Below are positions 42,372 through 50,862 of a stretch of DNA of 64,000 bases, one piece after another. The notes beneath the pieces were generated by a model that worked only from the letters and a program-made list of their open reading frames with translations, was not told where the DNA came from and did no database searches. Position 1 is the stretch's first letter. Every line of letters begins with the position of its first letter. The translations under genes and the position numbers were made by a program. The stretch lies in assembly GCF_008642315.1 (NCBI RefSeq), contig NZ_CP029192.1, positions 7,812,001 through 7,876,000 on the forward strand, given 5' to 3'. The DNA is from Streptomyces venezuelae. Lineage in GTDB: Bacteria > Actinomycetota > Actinomycetes > Streptomycetales > Streptomycetaceae.

Positions 42372-42869
42372 ATGACGCCCCCGATGCCACCGCCCGCGCA
42401 GTCCGCACCGCCCCACCCCGCCGGAGAAGCCGCGTTCATGGCCGAGCTGCGCCGCCTCAAGGCCTGGTCGGGCCTCAGCTACCGGGAGTTGGAGCGCGCG
42501 GCGGCCGCGGCGGGCGAGGTGCTGCCGTACTCGACGGCGGCGACCATGCTGCGCCGTGACCGCCTGCCCCGCGAGGCCGTCCTCGTGGCCTTCCTCGTCG
42601 CGTGCGGGCTCGACACCGACGACACCCGGCGGTGGGTGACCGCCCGCCGGGAACTCGCGGCGGGCCCACGGCCTCCCGCGCTCATCCCCGACCAGCCGGT
42701 GTCGTCCGTACGGCACAGATGGCGGCGGCCCCGTCTCGCGGTCGTCGGCCTCGCCGCGGCCGCGGCGGTCCTCGTCGGCGCGGGCGCGGCGGCGACCGGC
42801 GCGACGACCGCGCAGGAGGAGCAGCAGACGGAGGCGCAGCAGACGGTGGGCATCGCGCAGCGGCCCTGA
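42372..42869 (+). CDS. Helix-turn-helix protein with one C-terminal membrane segment
   Basis: A 165-residue protein. Residues about 20-90 form a helix-turn-helix domain of the type found in Streptomyces XRE-like proteins (AELRRLKAWSGLSYRELERA, PYSTAATMLRRDRLP), followed by a linker and one hydrophobic segment (about 120-142), with a Gln/Glu-rich tail. The arrangement suggests a membrane-tethered regulator or anti-sigma-like protein. ATG 42372 is preceded by GGAGG. It is divergent from the S12 hydrolase gene and could control it, though no site was found. Confidence 0.75.
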   Translation: MTPPMPPPAQSAPPHPAGEAAFMAELRRLKAWSGLSYRELERAAAAAGEVLPYSTAATMLRRDRLPREAVLVAFLVACGLDTDDTRRWVTARRELAAGPRPPALIPDQPVSSVRHRWRRPRLAVVGLAAAAAVLVGAGAAATGATTAQEEQQTEAQQTVGIAQRP

Positions 42870-42958
42870 GCGGCCGCGGCCCGACGCGGCAGGCGTGCTG
42901 GCGCGGAGGTGGTCCGCCGGATCCGCAAGGGGGTCGCACGAGGAGGCCGGCGGAGCAC

Positions 42959-42984
42959 AGCCGGCGCGACCTGCCGCGCCGGCT
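42959..42984. terminator. Hairpin between convergent HTH and protease genes
   Basis: AGCCGGCGCG and CGCGCCGGCT are perfect 10-bp reverse complements with a 6-base loop. The hairpin lies between two convergent genes and begins 13 bases beyond the end of the protease gene (minus). No U-tract follows. Confidence 0.75.
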
Positions 42985-42996
42985 CGCTCGTACGCG

Positions 42997-44871
42997 TCAG
43001 GCCGGCGGATACACCAGCGTGATCTCGCGGTTCAGGCCCGTCTCGTCGGCGTCCGGGTACATGGACACCTCACCGTCGGACCAGCGCACCAGGAAGTCGT
43101 CCGGGTGGCGGTTCTCCGTGTAGTCGCCTGCGGCCAGGACCGTGGCGTGCTCCCAGAGGCGGTTGGGCTTCTTGAGCTGCGTCTCGCCGTGGAAGCCGTT
43201 CTGGTCGATGTCCTTGTAGAGCGTCAGCTCGCCGTCGGTCCAGCGCACCATCAGGTCGTGCTGGTCGTTGCCGGTGAAGTCGCCCGAGGTCAGCGTCGAG
43301 GCGTGCTTCCAGGTGCCGTTGGGGGCGGCGAGTTTCTTCTCGCCGTGGAAGCCGTCGCGGTTGACGTTGGTGTAGAGGGTGACTTCGCCGTCGCTCCAGC
43401 GGACCAGCAGGTCGTCGGTCCACTTGTTGTCGCTCGTGTAGCGGCCGCCGGTGATGGACGTGGCGTTCTTCCAGAGCTCATTGGGCTTCTGGAGCTGGAC
43501 CTCGCCGTGGAAGCCCTTCTCGTCGACGTCCGGGTAGAGCGTCAGCTCACCGTCGGACCAGCGGACGATGAGATCGTCACGGTCGGCGCCGGTGAAGTCG
43601 CCGGACGCCATGGTGGCCGCGTGCTTCCAGGTGCCGTTGGGGCCGGTGAGACGTATCTCCTTGTCGAAGTTGTCGGCGTCCTCGCCCGCACCGCGGTACA
43701 GGGTGACCTCGCCGTCGGTCCAGCGCACGATCAGGTCGGAGTAGTCCCACGTACCGGCGTTGCCGTCGGTGAAGTAGCCACCGGCCATGGCTTCGGCGTG
43801 CTTCCAGGTGTCGGCCTTGCCGAGGACGCCGCGGCCGGCCGGCGGGCGGTTGTTGACCGCGTCGTCGTACAGCGCCTTGGCGTCGCCGTCGAGGTACGAG
43901 CTGTACGAGATGTCGTCCTTGTCGCCGCCGGTCTTCCAGCCGCCGATGACGCCGATGAGGCCCCAGCCGTTGCCCTGCTTGATGAGGAAGGGGCCGCCCG
44001 AGGCGCCACCGGAGTACTTGTCGCACTGGATGCGCAGGAAGCTGCCGGGGATCTTCGGGTCGGTGCTGTTGTAGCGGACGGTCTTGTCCGTGCAGTCCAG
44101 CGGGCGCTTCTGGTTGGCCGGGTAGCCGATCAGACGGACCGGGGAGTGGTCGTACCCCGCGTTGATCTTCAGTTCGGCGCCACCGACGACGTCCTCGACG
44201 TTCTTGCCGCCGCGCGGTTCGAGCTGCAGGAAGTTGAAGTCGAGGTCCGCCGCGGCGTCGGGGCCCTTGGACAGATACCGCTTGTCGACGTAGATGCGTC
44301 CGGGCTTGACGGTGAACGCGCCGTGCGGCTTCTTGCCGTCGTCGTACTGCGGGACGAACGTCAGGTTCTTGCGCGCGTCCTGGTCGTCGAAGCAGTGACC
44401 GGCGCTCATCACGAGGTTCTTGCCGGGGCTCTTGACGACGGTGCCGCCGCAGAAGCGGCCGGTGTTGGTGCCGTCGTTCCAGAAGAAGGTGCCGACGATC
44501 GGCAGCCCCTCGAAGGGCCGGCTGGCGGAGCGGGGCAGCCGGGTGGGAGCGGAGAACCGCTTGTCCTCCTGCTCCCGCACGGGCCGGGCCTCCCGCATGC
44601 GCTCCGGGGTCCAGTAGTCGTCGGCGTCGGCCGGCGTGAAACCGCGCGCGTCCTCGTCGCCGTGGGCCGGGACGGGAGTCGGCGGGACGGTGGCCGCAGG
44701 TGTGGCGGTGGCGGGAGGCGTGGCGGTGGCCGTCGGTGTGGCGGGCCGCTGCGCCGCGGTGGCTTCCCCCGAGGGCGTCGGATCGCCGGGTTCCGCGTAC
44801 GCCGGTAGGCCCGGCAGCAGGATCAGCGCCGCGGCCCCCGCCGCGACGCCCAGCGCTCTGCGCACATGCAT
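42997..44871 (-). CDS. Secreted trypsin-like serine protease with five C-terminal repeats
   Basis: A 624-residue secreted enzyme. Signal peptide about 1-26, a Pro/Thr-rich linker (about 30-70), and an S1 protease domain (about 105-345) with MSAGHCF (His159), Asp209/211 in DLDFNF, and CDKYSGGASGGPF (Ser291). Cys pairs 141/160 and 260/283 could form the usual disulfides. From about residue 355 follow five units of about 53 residues, each with a GDFTG or GYFTD type turn, DDLIVRW-S/T-DGE and LTLYPD, resembling the VCBS/FG-GAP-type tachylectin-like beta-propeller repeats. The repeats probably bind a surface or polymer. ATG 44871 follows GGGGGA. Confidence 0.92.
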   Translation of the reverse strand: MHVRRALGVAAGAAALILLPGLPAYAEPGDPTPSGEATAAQRPATPTATATPPATATPAATVPPTPVPAHGDEDARGFTPADADDYWTPERMREARPVREQEDKRFSAPTRLPRSASRPFEGLPIVGTFFWNDGTNTGRFCGGTVVKSPGKNLVMSAGHCFDDQDARKNLTFVPQYDDGKKPHGAFTVKPGRIYVDKRYLSKGPDAAADLDFNFLQLEPRGGKNVEDVVGGAELKINAGYDHSPVRLIGYPANQKRPLDCTDKTVRYNSTDPKIPGSFLRIQCDKYSGGASGGPFLIKQGNGWGLIGVIGGWKTGGDKDDISYSSYLDGDAKALYDDAVNNRPPAGRGVLGKADTWKHAEAMAGGYFTDGNAGTWDYSDLIVRWTDGEVTLYRGAGEDADNFDKEIRLTGPNGTWKHAATMASGDFTGADRDDLIVRWSDGELTLYPDVDEKGFHGEVQLQKPNELWKNATSITGGRYTSDNKWTDDLLVRWSDGEVTLYTNVNRDGFHGEKKLAAPNGTWKHASTLTSGDFTGNDQHDLMVRWTDGELTLYKDIDQNGFHGETQLKKPNRLWEHATVLAAGDYTENRHPDDFLVRWSDGEVSMYPDADETGLNREITLVYPPA

Positions 44872-44971
44872 GGTCGTTTCCCCCACAGAAGACGAGAGGC
44901 GGGTCACGCTTTGTGGCGTGACCGCGCCAATATGAGTCATGATCGTAGAACTATGGCGGACTGGAGGACAT

Positions 44972-45544
44972 ATGGACAACTTCACTTCTCTGTCCGTACG
45001 TAGCGGATATGTCGCAATTGCTGTGCCTGTACTGCTTCTTGGGGCCGCGGGCGCGGCGCACGGCGACGCGCTGCCGTTCCCGGGACGGGGTTACGTCTCC
45101 GTCGGAGGCCCCGCGGAGGCGGGCGAGGTCGTGGACATCACGGTGAAGGAGCGTCCGGGCAATCCGCATCCGACGGCGGTGGACGTCTCCAGCCCCGCGC
45201 TGACCGATGACACCGTCCTGGGGGACTCCGGGCGGGCGTGGGTGGGCGCGGCCCGCATCAAGAAGAACGTGAGGCCCGGCACGTACGAAGTGAAGGTCAC
45301 CCTCCGCCACAAGGACGCGGACTGCGTCGGCGAAGGGGAGCAGGAGTACGTGTGCGACTACCCGCCGATCGTCCTCAAGGGGAAGGTGAAGGTGGCGGCG
45401 GCATCCGAAGAGGCTGCTGGGAGCGGGCCCGGGTTCGGTGCGGGCATCGCGCTCGGCGTCGGCGCGACCGCCGTCGCGGCGGCGATCGGCGCGGGAGCGG
45501 TACGGGCCCGGAGCAAGCGCCGGGCAGGAGGCGAACCCTCGTGA
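44972..45544 (+). CDS. Exported membrane-anchored protein of unknown function
   Basis: A 190-residue protein with a signal peptide (about 1-30, VAIAVPVLLLGAAGAAHG), an extracytoplasmic beta domain (about 35-145, with one CVGEGEQEYVC Cys pair) and a C-terminal hydrophobic segment (about 155-180) followed by a basic RARSKRRAGG tail. This is typical of surface-displayed proteins anchored by a C-terminal helix. The domain has no recognised family. ATG 44972 has GGAGGA six bases upstream. It overlaps the M1 peptidase gene by 4 bases, so the two are coupled and may work together. Confidence 0.72.
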   Translation: MDNFTSLSVRSGYVAIAVPVLLLGAAGAAHGDALPFPGRGYVSVGGPAEAGEVVDITVKERPGNPHPTAVDVSSPALTDDTVLGDSGRAWVGAARIKKNVRPGTYEVKVTLRHKDADCVGEGEQEYVCDYPPIVLKGKVKVAAASEEAAGSGPGFGAGIALGVGATAVAAAIGAGAVRARSKRRAGGEPS

Positions 45545-46977
45545 TGTCGAGACGCACGACGAGGCAACGTCACACCCGCCACGCGCTCCTCGCGGCACTG
45601 CTGCTTCTCGCAGGCACCGCCTGCACCGGCGGCGACGGCACCTCGGCGGTGGCCCGCCCGGGAGCGAGCGGCGTCAAGGACGCGCTCTTCCCCACCCTCG
45701 GCAACGGGGGTTACGACGTCTCCCACTACGCCCTCGACCTCGACTACGTCCCCGACACCAACCACCTCAAGGGCACCGCGGTCATCACCGCCCGCGCCAC
45801 CCAGGGCCTCAGCCGCTTCAACCTCGACCTGGCAGGGCTCAAGGTGCGCACGGCCACGGTGGACGGAGCCGAGGCCCGCTTCAGCCGCTCGGGGAACGAA
45901 CTGACGGTGACGCCCGCCGAGGCGCTCGGCGACGGCGACACCTTCAAGACCACCGTCACCTACGACGGCACCCCGAAGATGATCGAGGGCGCGGACGGCG
46001 GCCTGGAGGGCTGGATCGAGACGGACGACGGCTCGACCGCCCTCGGACAGCCGACCGGCTCCATGACGTGGTTCCCGGGCAATCACCATCCTTCGGACAA
46101 GGCGACGTACGACATCGCGGTCACCGTGCCCAAGGACGAGGACGGCGACCCCTACGACGTCGTGAGCAACGGGGAGTTGACGAAGGAGCAGGACAAGGGT
46201 GACCGCGTCACCCGGCGTTGGCGGACCGAGGAGCCCATGGCGAGCTACCTCGCCAACGTCACCGTCGGTTACTTCGAGGTGCACAAGGGCCGGACCTCCG
46301 ACGGCGTGCCCCTGTACATCGCCGTCGACCCGGACCAGAGCGAAGACGCCGATGGCGTCGAGGAGTTGGTCCCCGACGTCATCGACTGGGCCACGGAGAA
46401 CTTCGGACCCTATCCCTTCTCCTCCGCGGGCGCCGTCGTCGACCACCTCCCCGGACTCGACTACGCCCTGGAGACCCAGACGAAGCCGTACTTCGAAGAG
46501 GCGCCCGAGGACACGCTGGTGGTGCACGAGATGGCACACCAGTGGTTCGGCAACTCGGTCACCCCGCGCGCGTGGAAGGACCTGTGGCTCAGTGAGGGCC
46601 TCGCCACGTACGCGGAGTGGCTCTGGCAGGAGGACCAGGAAGGCAAGCCCGCGCGGCAGACCTTCGAGGAGTTCTACGACGGCACGCATCCGGAGAGCGA
46701 GGGAATCTGGGACTTCCCGCCGGCCGCGCCGCCCAGCGGGGGACGCATGTCGGACTCTCCCGTCTACGGACGGGGCGCCATGGTCGTGCACCAGGTGCGC
46801 GAGGCCGTCGGCGACGACACCTTCTACGACATCCTCCACACCTGGACCGAGCGCCACCGCCACCGGAACGCGGACACCCGGCAGTTCATCGACCTCTGCG
46901 AGGAGAAGTCGGGCAAGGACCTGTCCGGGGTGTTCGACACCTGGCTCTTCGGGGCGAAGAAGCCGTCAGGCTTCTGA
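45541..46977 (+). CDS. M1 family metallopeptidase, exported
   Basis: A 478-residue zinc aminopeptidase-like enzyme. The zinc-binding motif is HEMAHQWFGN with His329, Glu330 and His333 and the third ligand Glu352 in LSEGLATY, giving HExxHX18E. The N terminus is hydrophobic with LLLLAGTAC, possibly a lipobox. The exopeptidase GxMxN motif appears as GSMTWFPGNH, less typical, so the substrate spectrum is uncertain. It is shorter than classical M1 enzymes, lacking the large C-terminal domain. GTG 45541 has AGGAGG at 45526-45531, nine bases away; ATG 45544 is an alternative. It is the second gene of a two-gene unit. Confidence 0.92.
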   Translation: MMSRRTTRQRHTRHALLAALLLLAGTACTGGDGTSAVARPGASGVKDALFPTLGNGGYDVSHYALDLDYVPDTNHLKGTAVITARATQGLSRFNLDLAGLKVRTATVDGAEARFSRSGNELTVTPAEALGDGDTFKTTVTYDGTPKMIEGADGGLEGWIETDDGSTALGQPTGSMTWFPGNHHPSDKATYDIAVTVPKDEDGDPYDVVSNGELTKEQDKGDRVTRRWRTEEPMASYLANVTVGYFEVHKGRTSDGVPLYIAVDPDQSEDADGVEELVPDVIDWATENFGPYPFSSAGAVVDHLPGLDYALETQTKPYFEEAPEDTLVVHEMAHQWFGNSVTPRAWKDLWLSEGLATYAEWLWQEDQEGKPARQTFEEFYDGTHPESEGIWDFPPAAPPSGGRMSDSPVYGRGAMVVHQVREAVGDDTFYDILHTWTERHRHRNADTRQFIDLCEEKSGKDLSGVFDTWLFGAKKPSGF

Positions 46978-48144
46978 CGGGGCGGCCAGCTCCAGGCGGG
47001 CCTTGGCATTCCGCCGCCGCAGGTCGGGCACCAGGGAGACCAGGCCCAGTACGGCCAGACCCGCGCCGATCCACAGCGGGGCCCGCAGTCCGAACGTGTC
47101 GATCGCGGGCCCGCCGACGGACGTGGCGATGATGATGCCGAGCGTGATGAACGACGAGTGGACGGTGTTCACCAGGGACCGCGCGTTGCCGACTCGCTGG
47201 ACGCGGGTCACCAGGGCCGGGTTCATGGTGACGCCCACGAGACCGATGCCGAGCATGAACACCACTGCGGGAACGGTCAGTTCGGCGAAGAGCGCGAATG
47301 CGACGAGGAAGGCAAGGTTGAGCCCCAGGCCGACGACGAGCACGGGAAGGGTGCGCCGGTCGGCGAACCGGCCGACGACGGTGTTGCCGATGACGGTGGC
47401 GGCGCCGTAGGCGACGAGCAGCAGCGGCACGGTTCCCGTGGAGAAGCCCGTCAGCTCGGTGAGGATCGGGTTGAGGTAGCTGAAGGCGGAGAAGGTCGCG
47501 CCGATCACGAACGTGCTGGTGGTGAGCGTGAGCCACAGCCGGGGGTTGCGGAAGGCGCCCAGCTCCTGGCGGAGGCCGCTGGGCTCCTCGCTCTCGCCCT
47601 CGGTGCTCGGAACGCCGATGAGCGTGGCCGCGGCGGCGAGCACGGTCAGCACGGTGATCGCCCAGAACGCGGAACGCCAGCCCAGGTGTTCACCGACGAC
47701 CGTGGCGAACGGCAGCCCGAGCAGCGTGCCCAGCATCAGCCCGTTGAGTGCCACCGCCACGGCGCGGCCGCGCACTTCGGGCCGGGTGATGCGGGAGGCC
47801 AGCGATATGGAGACGCCGAAGAACGCCTGCGACGCGATGCCGGTGAGAACGCGGGCGACGAGCAGGGTGCGGTAGTCGGGGGCGAGGGCGGCGAGCACGT
47901 TGCCCGCGAGGAAGATCCCGAAGAGCAGCATGAGCGCCGACTTCTGACGCAGCCTCAGTACAGCCACGGTGAGGAAGGGCCCGCCGAGCGCCATCGCGGC
48001 GGCGAAGGCGGTGATGAGATAGCCGATCTCGGGAATCGTGGCGTCCAGACCGTCCGCCATCTGCGGCATCAGGCCGGCGACCACGAACTCGCTGGTCACC
48101 ATGGCGAAGATGCCGAGGGCTAGTACGTATACGGCGCGGGGCAT
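46966..48144 (-). CDS. MFS transporter (DHA1-type) controlled by adjacent TetR
   Basis: A 392-residue MFS protein with 12 predicted membrane segments and typical DHA1 elements: MVTSEFVVAGLMPQMADGL at the N terminus, GISLAS and GFSTGTVPLLLVAYGAATVIG. Members of this group export small drugs or sugars. ATG 48144 has AGGAG nine bases upstream. The gene converges with the M1 peptidase gene by 12 overlapping bases and follows the TetR gene on the same strand, 114 bases apart. The region before it shares AGGTTTTGGA with the TetR promoter. Confidence 0.93.
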   Translation of the reverse strand: MPRAVYVLALGIFAMVTSEFVVAGLMPQMADGLDATIPEIGYLITAFAAAMALGGPFLTVAVLRLRQKSALMLLFGIFLAGNVLAALAPDYRTLLVARVLTGIASQAFFGVSISLASRITRPEVRGRAVAVALNGLMLGTLLGLPFATVVGEHLGWRSAFWAITVLTVLAAAATLIGVPSTEGESEEPSGLRQELGAFRNPRLWLTLTTSTFVIGATFSAFSYLNPILTELTGFSTGTVPLLLVAYGAATVIGNTVVGRFADRRTLPVLVVGLGLNLAFLVAFALFAELTVPAVVFMLGIGLVGVTMNPALVTRVQRVGNARSLVNTVHSSFITLGIIIATSVGGPAIDTFGLRAPLWIGAGLAVLGLVSLVPDLRRRNAKARLELAAPSEA

Positions 48145-48165
48145 GGCGGAGTACTCCTGTCGGGT

Positions 48166-48175
48166 AGGTTTTGGA
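48166..48175. promoter_or_regulatory. AGGTTTTGGA site upstream of the MFS gene (candidate TetR site, copy 1)
   Basis: The 10-mer AGGTTTTGGA lies 21 bases before the MFS start. The same 10-mer recurs at 48872-48881 inside the TetR promoter, in the same orientation. Two exact copies in front of neighbouring regulator and exporter genes suggest a common binding site. Confidence 0.6.
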
Positions 48176-48258
48176 TGGATCGGTACAGAAAAAGGACACG
48201 GGAAGGCGCGGAGGCACGCGAGGGCGCCGCGAACGCGGCAGGAATCGCGGTGTCGTCG

Positions 48259-48858
48259 CTAGATGCCGGTGAGCGCGTCCATCGCGGTGTCGGCGATGGC
48301 CCGCAGTGCGGCCAGGTCGGCGCCGCCCTGCGCGGAGACCCGCATGCCGCCGATGACGGCGTTGAGATAGCGGGCGAGTGTGTCCGCGTCGCGCCCCGAG
48401 GTGATGTCGCCGTCCGTCTGGCCGGCGCGGATCGTGGCGCGCAGCGCGGTGAGCCGCGCGGCGAGGTCCCGCTCCAGCATCGCGGCGGCCTCCGGGTCGC
48501 GCCCGGCGAGCTCGACCGTGGTGTTGACCGTGAGGCAGCCGATGCTGTGGCCGTCCCTGCGCTGCGCGAACTCGCCCTCGATGATCCGGTCGAAGAGCGC
48601 GCGCAAGCGCTCCGTGGCCGATCGCTCCACGTCCTCCAGGATCTGCGACTGGCCGGCGTTCATGCCGTCCATGTACCGGGTCAGGGCGCGGCGGAACAGG
48701 TCGTGCTTGCTGGTGAACGTGTTGTAGATGCTGCTGCGGCCCAGGCCGGTGGCTTCGCACAGATCCTGGGTCGAGGTGGCTTCGTAGCCGTTCGCCCAGA
48801 AGGCATGCATCGCCGCGTCCAGGGCCCGTTCCTCGTCGAAGCTCCTCGGTCGGGCCAT
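48259..48858 (-). CDS. TetR family transcriptional regulator, probable repressor of itself and the MFS gene
   Basis: A 199-residue TetR protein. The helix-turn-helix is TSTQDLCEATGLGRSSIYNTF, preceded by MARPRSFDEERALDAAMHAF; the C-terminal domain includes GCLTVNTTVELAGRDPEAA, as in regulators close to the AcuR/RutR type. ATG 48858 is six bases below a TACGGT -10 element (48870-48865), with TTGCAC (48894-48889) 18 bases further up, a strong vegetative-type promoter giving a leaderless mRNA. An AGGTTTTGGA element lies in the spacer, so binding would block the promoter. Confidence 0.92.
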   Translation of the reverse strand: MARPRSFDEERALDAAMHAFWANGYEATSTQDLCEATGLGRSSIYNTFTSKHDLFRRALTRYMDGMNAGQSQILEDVERSATERLRALFDRIIEGEFAQRRDGHSIGCLTVNTTVELAGRDPEAAAMLERDLAARLTALRATIRAGQTDGDITSGRDADTLARYLNAVIGGMRVSAQGGADLAALRAIADTAMDALTGI

Positions 48859-48864
48859 GCGGAG

Positions 48865-48894
48865 ACCGTACAGGTTTTGGAACGCTCGGTGCAA
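48865..48894 (-). promoter_or_regulatory. Predicted promoter of tetR with embedded operator copy 2
   Basis: On the minus strand TTGCAC (48894-48889), an 18-base spacer and TACGGT (48870-48865) match a sigma-70-like promoter, with the ATG six bases downstream. AGGTTTTGGA (48872-48881, plus strand) is inside the spacer, an ideal position for repression. Confidence 0.7.
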
Positions 48895-48924
48895 TACGAG
48901 GTCCGCCGGGCTCCCCGGGTGCTC

Positions 48925-49851
48925 CTACCTCCAGCGCACCCCGAAGGCCCGCCCGGGGTTCACCGTCAGGATCTGTTCCACCAGTTCCTCGCCCACGGCC
49001 GTCGCGAGCCGCGGGCGCACCCGGCGCAGCAGATGCGGCATGCCGGGGCCGCCGTGCACCGATCGCGCCCCGGCCGTCGTCGTGTCGCCGCCCAGGAGGA
49101 GGCGGTCGCCGAAACCCGCGTCCGCCAGGGAGCGCACCGCGTCCGGCATGCGCCAGTCCGTGGCGTGGTGGGCGCGAGAGGGGCCGTCCAGAGCCAGGTA
49201 CGCACCCGACTCGGCGGCCTGGAGATGGGCGGTGAGGTCGGGGGAGCGGTTGAGGTGGCCGAGGACCACGCGGTGCGGCGGCACACCGCAGTCGCCGCAG
49301 AGCAGGTCGAGTACGTCGAGCGCGCCGGTGCCCAGCTCCAGGTGGACGGTGATGGGCGCGCCCGTGGCGTGGTGCGCCTCGGCCGCCGCCGTCATGGTCC
49401 AGCGCGCGTGCGCGTCGAGGCCGTGGAACCCGCCCGCGACCTTGATGAGCCCCGCTCGCACCCCGGACTCCCCGATGCCTTCGGTGAGTTCACGGGTGAA
49501 GAGCGCCGCGAGGCCGTCCGCACGCAGGTGATCCAGCAACTCGGTTTCGTAGTGGGCCGCTTGATGCAGCCCCGTCGCGGCGACGACCCGTACGCCCGCG
49601 GCCCTCGACAGCTCCGGCAGCAGTTGGGCGCGGCGCCCCATCCCGTGCGGCGTCCACTGGATGACGCTCTGCCCGCCCGCCGCGCGGAACGCGGCCAGTT
49701 CCTCCGCCGCCGCGGACGGCGAGTCCAGCTCCTGGCCCGGGAGTTGCGGGCTGCGGAGGAAGAGGTGGTCGTGGGCGTCGCAGACGCCGAGATCCGCCGG
49801 GGCGACGTCGCCGAGGACGGTACGGACCGTGAGGCCGCCTCCCTCGGTCAC
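48925..49851 (-). CDS. Phosphotriesterase-family metal hydrolase
   Basis: A 308-residue amidohydrolase-superfamily TIM barrel resembling the phosphotriesterase/lactonase group. Metal-site residues are H27 and H29 in CDAHDHLFL, a Lys in LIKVAGG that could be carboxylated, His in TVHLELG and GHLNRSPD, and an Asp in LLGGDTTT. Substrates of the group include lactones and organophosphates; the exact one here is unknown. GTG 49851 overlaps the DUF4865 stop by four bases, so the gene is the last of the TetR-cupin-DUF4865-hydrolase operon. Confidence 0.88.
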   Translation of the reverse strand: MTEGGGLTVRTVLGDVAPADLGVCDAHDHLFLRSPQLPGQELDSPSAAAEELAAFRAAGGQSVIQWTPHGMGRRAQLLPELSRAAGVRVVAATGLHQAAHYETELLDHLRADGLAALFTRELTEGIGESGVRAGLIKVAGGFHGLDAHARWTMTAAAEAHHATGAPITVHLELGTGALDVLDLLCGDCGVPPHRVVLGHLNRSPDLTAHLQAAESGAYLALDGPSRAHHATDWRMPDAVRSLADAGFGDRLLLGGDTTTAGARSVHGGPGMPHLLRRVRPRLATAVGEELVEQILTVNPGRAFGVRWR

Positions 49852-50432
49852 CACTGCCGCCCCCGCGGCAGCTTCTCCCGCTCCGGTGCCGACACGTGCA
49901 GCACCTGGAAGACGTCCCCGACGCCCTGCGGCGCCTCGCTCTCCCAGAGCGAGAAGTGCACGGCCTCCCACGTCCGCGGATCCACCGCGGTCAGTGCGCT
50001 CACCGCGCCCTCGTTCCGCGCCAGACGCCCTGCTTCCGCGGCGAGTTCGGCCGCCGTGCCGGGGAGGTGCATCGATGCCGGAACGCGCTGCCGACGGCGG
50101 ATCGCCGCTCGCGGCACGGCCCCGGACGCGGACCCCTCCTCGTACGCGAGCGTCGTCCAGTGCTCCACCGTCGGGCGCCCGAAGTCCTCGCTCAGCCCCT
50201 GGAATCCGGGCCCCCAGAGGAACGAGTTCATGCCCTCGGCCGTGTTCCAGAGATAGAACGGCGCGTACTGGTTCACGGGCGAGTCGTCCTTGCCCCGCTC
50301 GCGCATCAGGTACGCCTTGAAGCCGAGCCCGGGGAAGTCGTCCAGCAGGTGGCCCTTCGTCTCGACCCGGTTGCGTATGACGCCCATGTCGTAGTCGGCG
50401 GGCAGGGTGATCTCGTACTGCATCGCGTGCAT
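49848..50432 (-). CDS. DUF4865 family protein
   Basis: A 194-residue protein recognised as DUF4865 by MQYEITLPADYDMGVIRNRV, KGHLLDDFPGLGFKAYLMRERG and YAPFYLWNTAEGMNSFLWG. The fold resembles dimeric alpha/beta-barrel (EthD-like) proteins, and such proteins often occur next to small oxidative or hydrolytic enzymes, but the activity is unknown. ATG 50432 has AAGGAG upstream, 23 bases after the cupin gene. Its stop overlaps the phosphotriesterase-like gene. Confidence 0.88.
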   Translation of the reverse strand: MHAMQYEITLPADYDMGVIRNRVETKGHLLDDFPGLGFKAYLMRERGKDDSPVNQYAPFYLWNTAEGMNSFLWGPGFQGLSEDFGRPTVEHWTTLAYEEGSASGAVPRAAIRRRQRVPASMHLPGTAAELAAEAGRLARNEGAVSALTAVDPRTWEAVHFSLWESEAPQGVGDVFQVLHVSAPEREKLPRGRQW

Positions 50433-50455
50433 GGCGTACTCCTTCCGCAGCGGAC

Positions 50456-50851
50456 TCAGGCGGCGCGACCGGGGGTGTCGACCAGGTCGCCCCACTCGGT
50501 CGTCGTGCCGTCGGCGGCCGCCTCCACCACGGCCAGATGTGTCATGAACGTGCGCGGTCCCGCGCCGTGCCAGTGCGACTCGCCGGGCTCGATCCACACC
50601 GTGTCGCCGGCCCGGATCGGCTCGACCGGGCCGCCCTCGCGCTGCACGAGTCCCTCGCCCTCGGTCACGTACAGGACTTGGCCGTGCGGGTGGCGGTGCC
50701 AGGCCGTGCGGGCGCCGGGGGCGAAGTGCACGCTGAACATGCGCAGGCGGGACGGGGCGTCGGGCGCGGCTATCTCGTCGAGCCAGACGGTGCCGGTGAA
50801 GTTCTCGGCGGGGCCCTGGTGGGTGTCGGGCCGGTTCCGGGTGATGTGCAA
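50456..50851 (-). CDS. Cupin domain protein of the TetR-DUF4865 operon
   Basis: A 131-residue single-domain cupin: motif 1 TAWHRHPHGQVLYVTEGEG and motif 2 IEPGESHWHGAG supply three His and one Glu for a metal. The start is uncertain. TTG 50851 (L-H-I-T-R-N) is chosen from GAGG about ten bases upstream and a gap of 11 bases to the TetR gene. Relatives act as small-molecule isomerases or as quercetin-type dioxygenases, but many are uncharacterised. The tight spacing suggests co-transcription with TetR and DUF4865. Confidence 0.83.
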   Translation of the reverse strand: MHITRNRPDTHQGPAENFTGTVWLDEIAAPDAPSRLRMFSVHFAPGARTAWHRHPHGQVLYVTEGEGLVQREGGPVEPIRAGDTVWIEPGESHWHGAGPRTFMTHLAVVEAAADGTTTEWGDLVDTPGRAA

Positions 50852-50862
50852 CGTTCCAGTCC

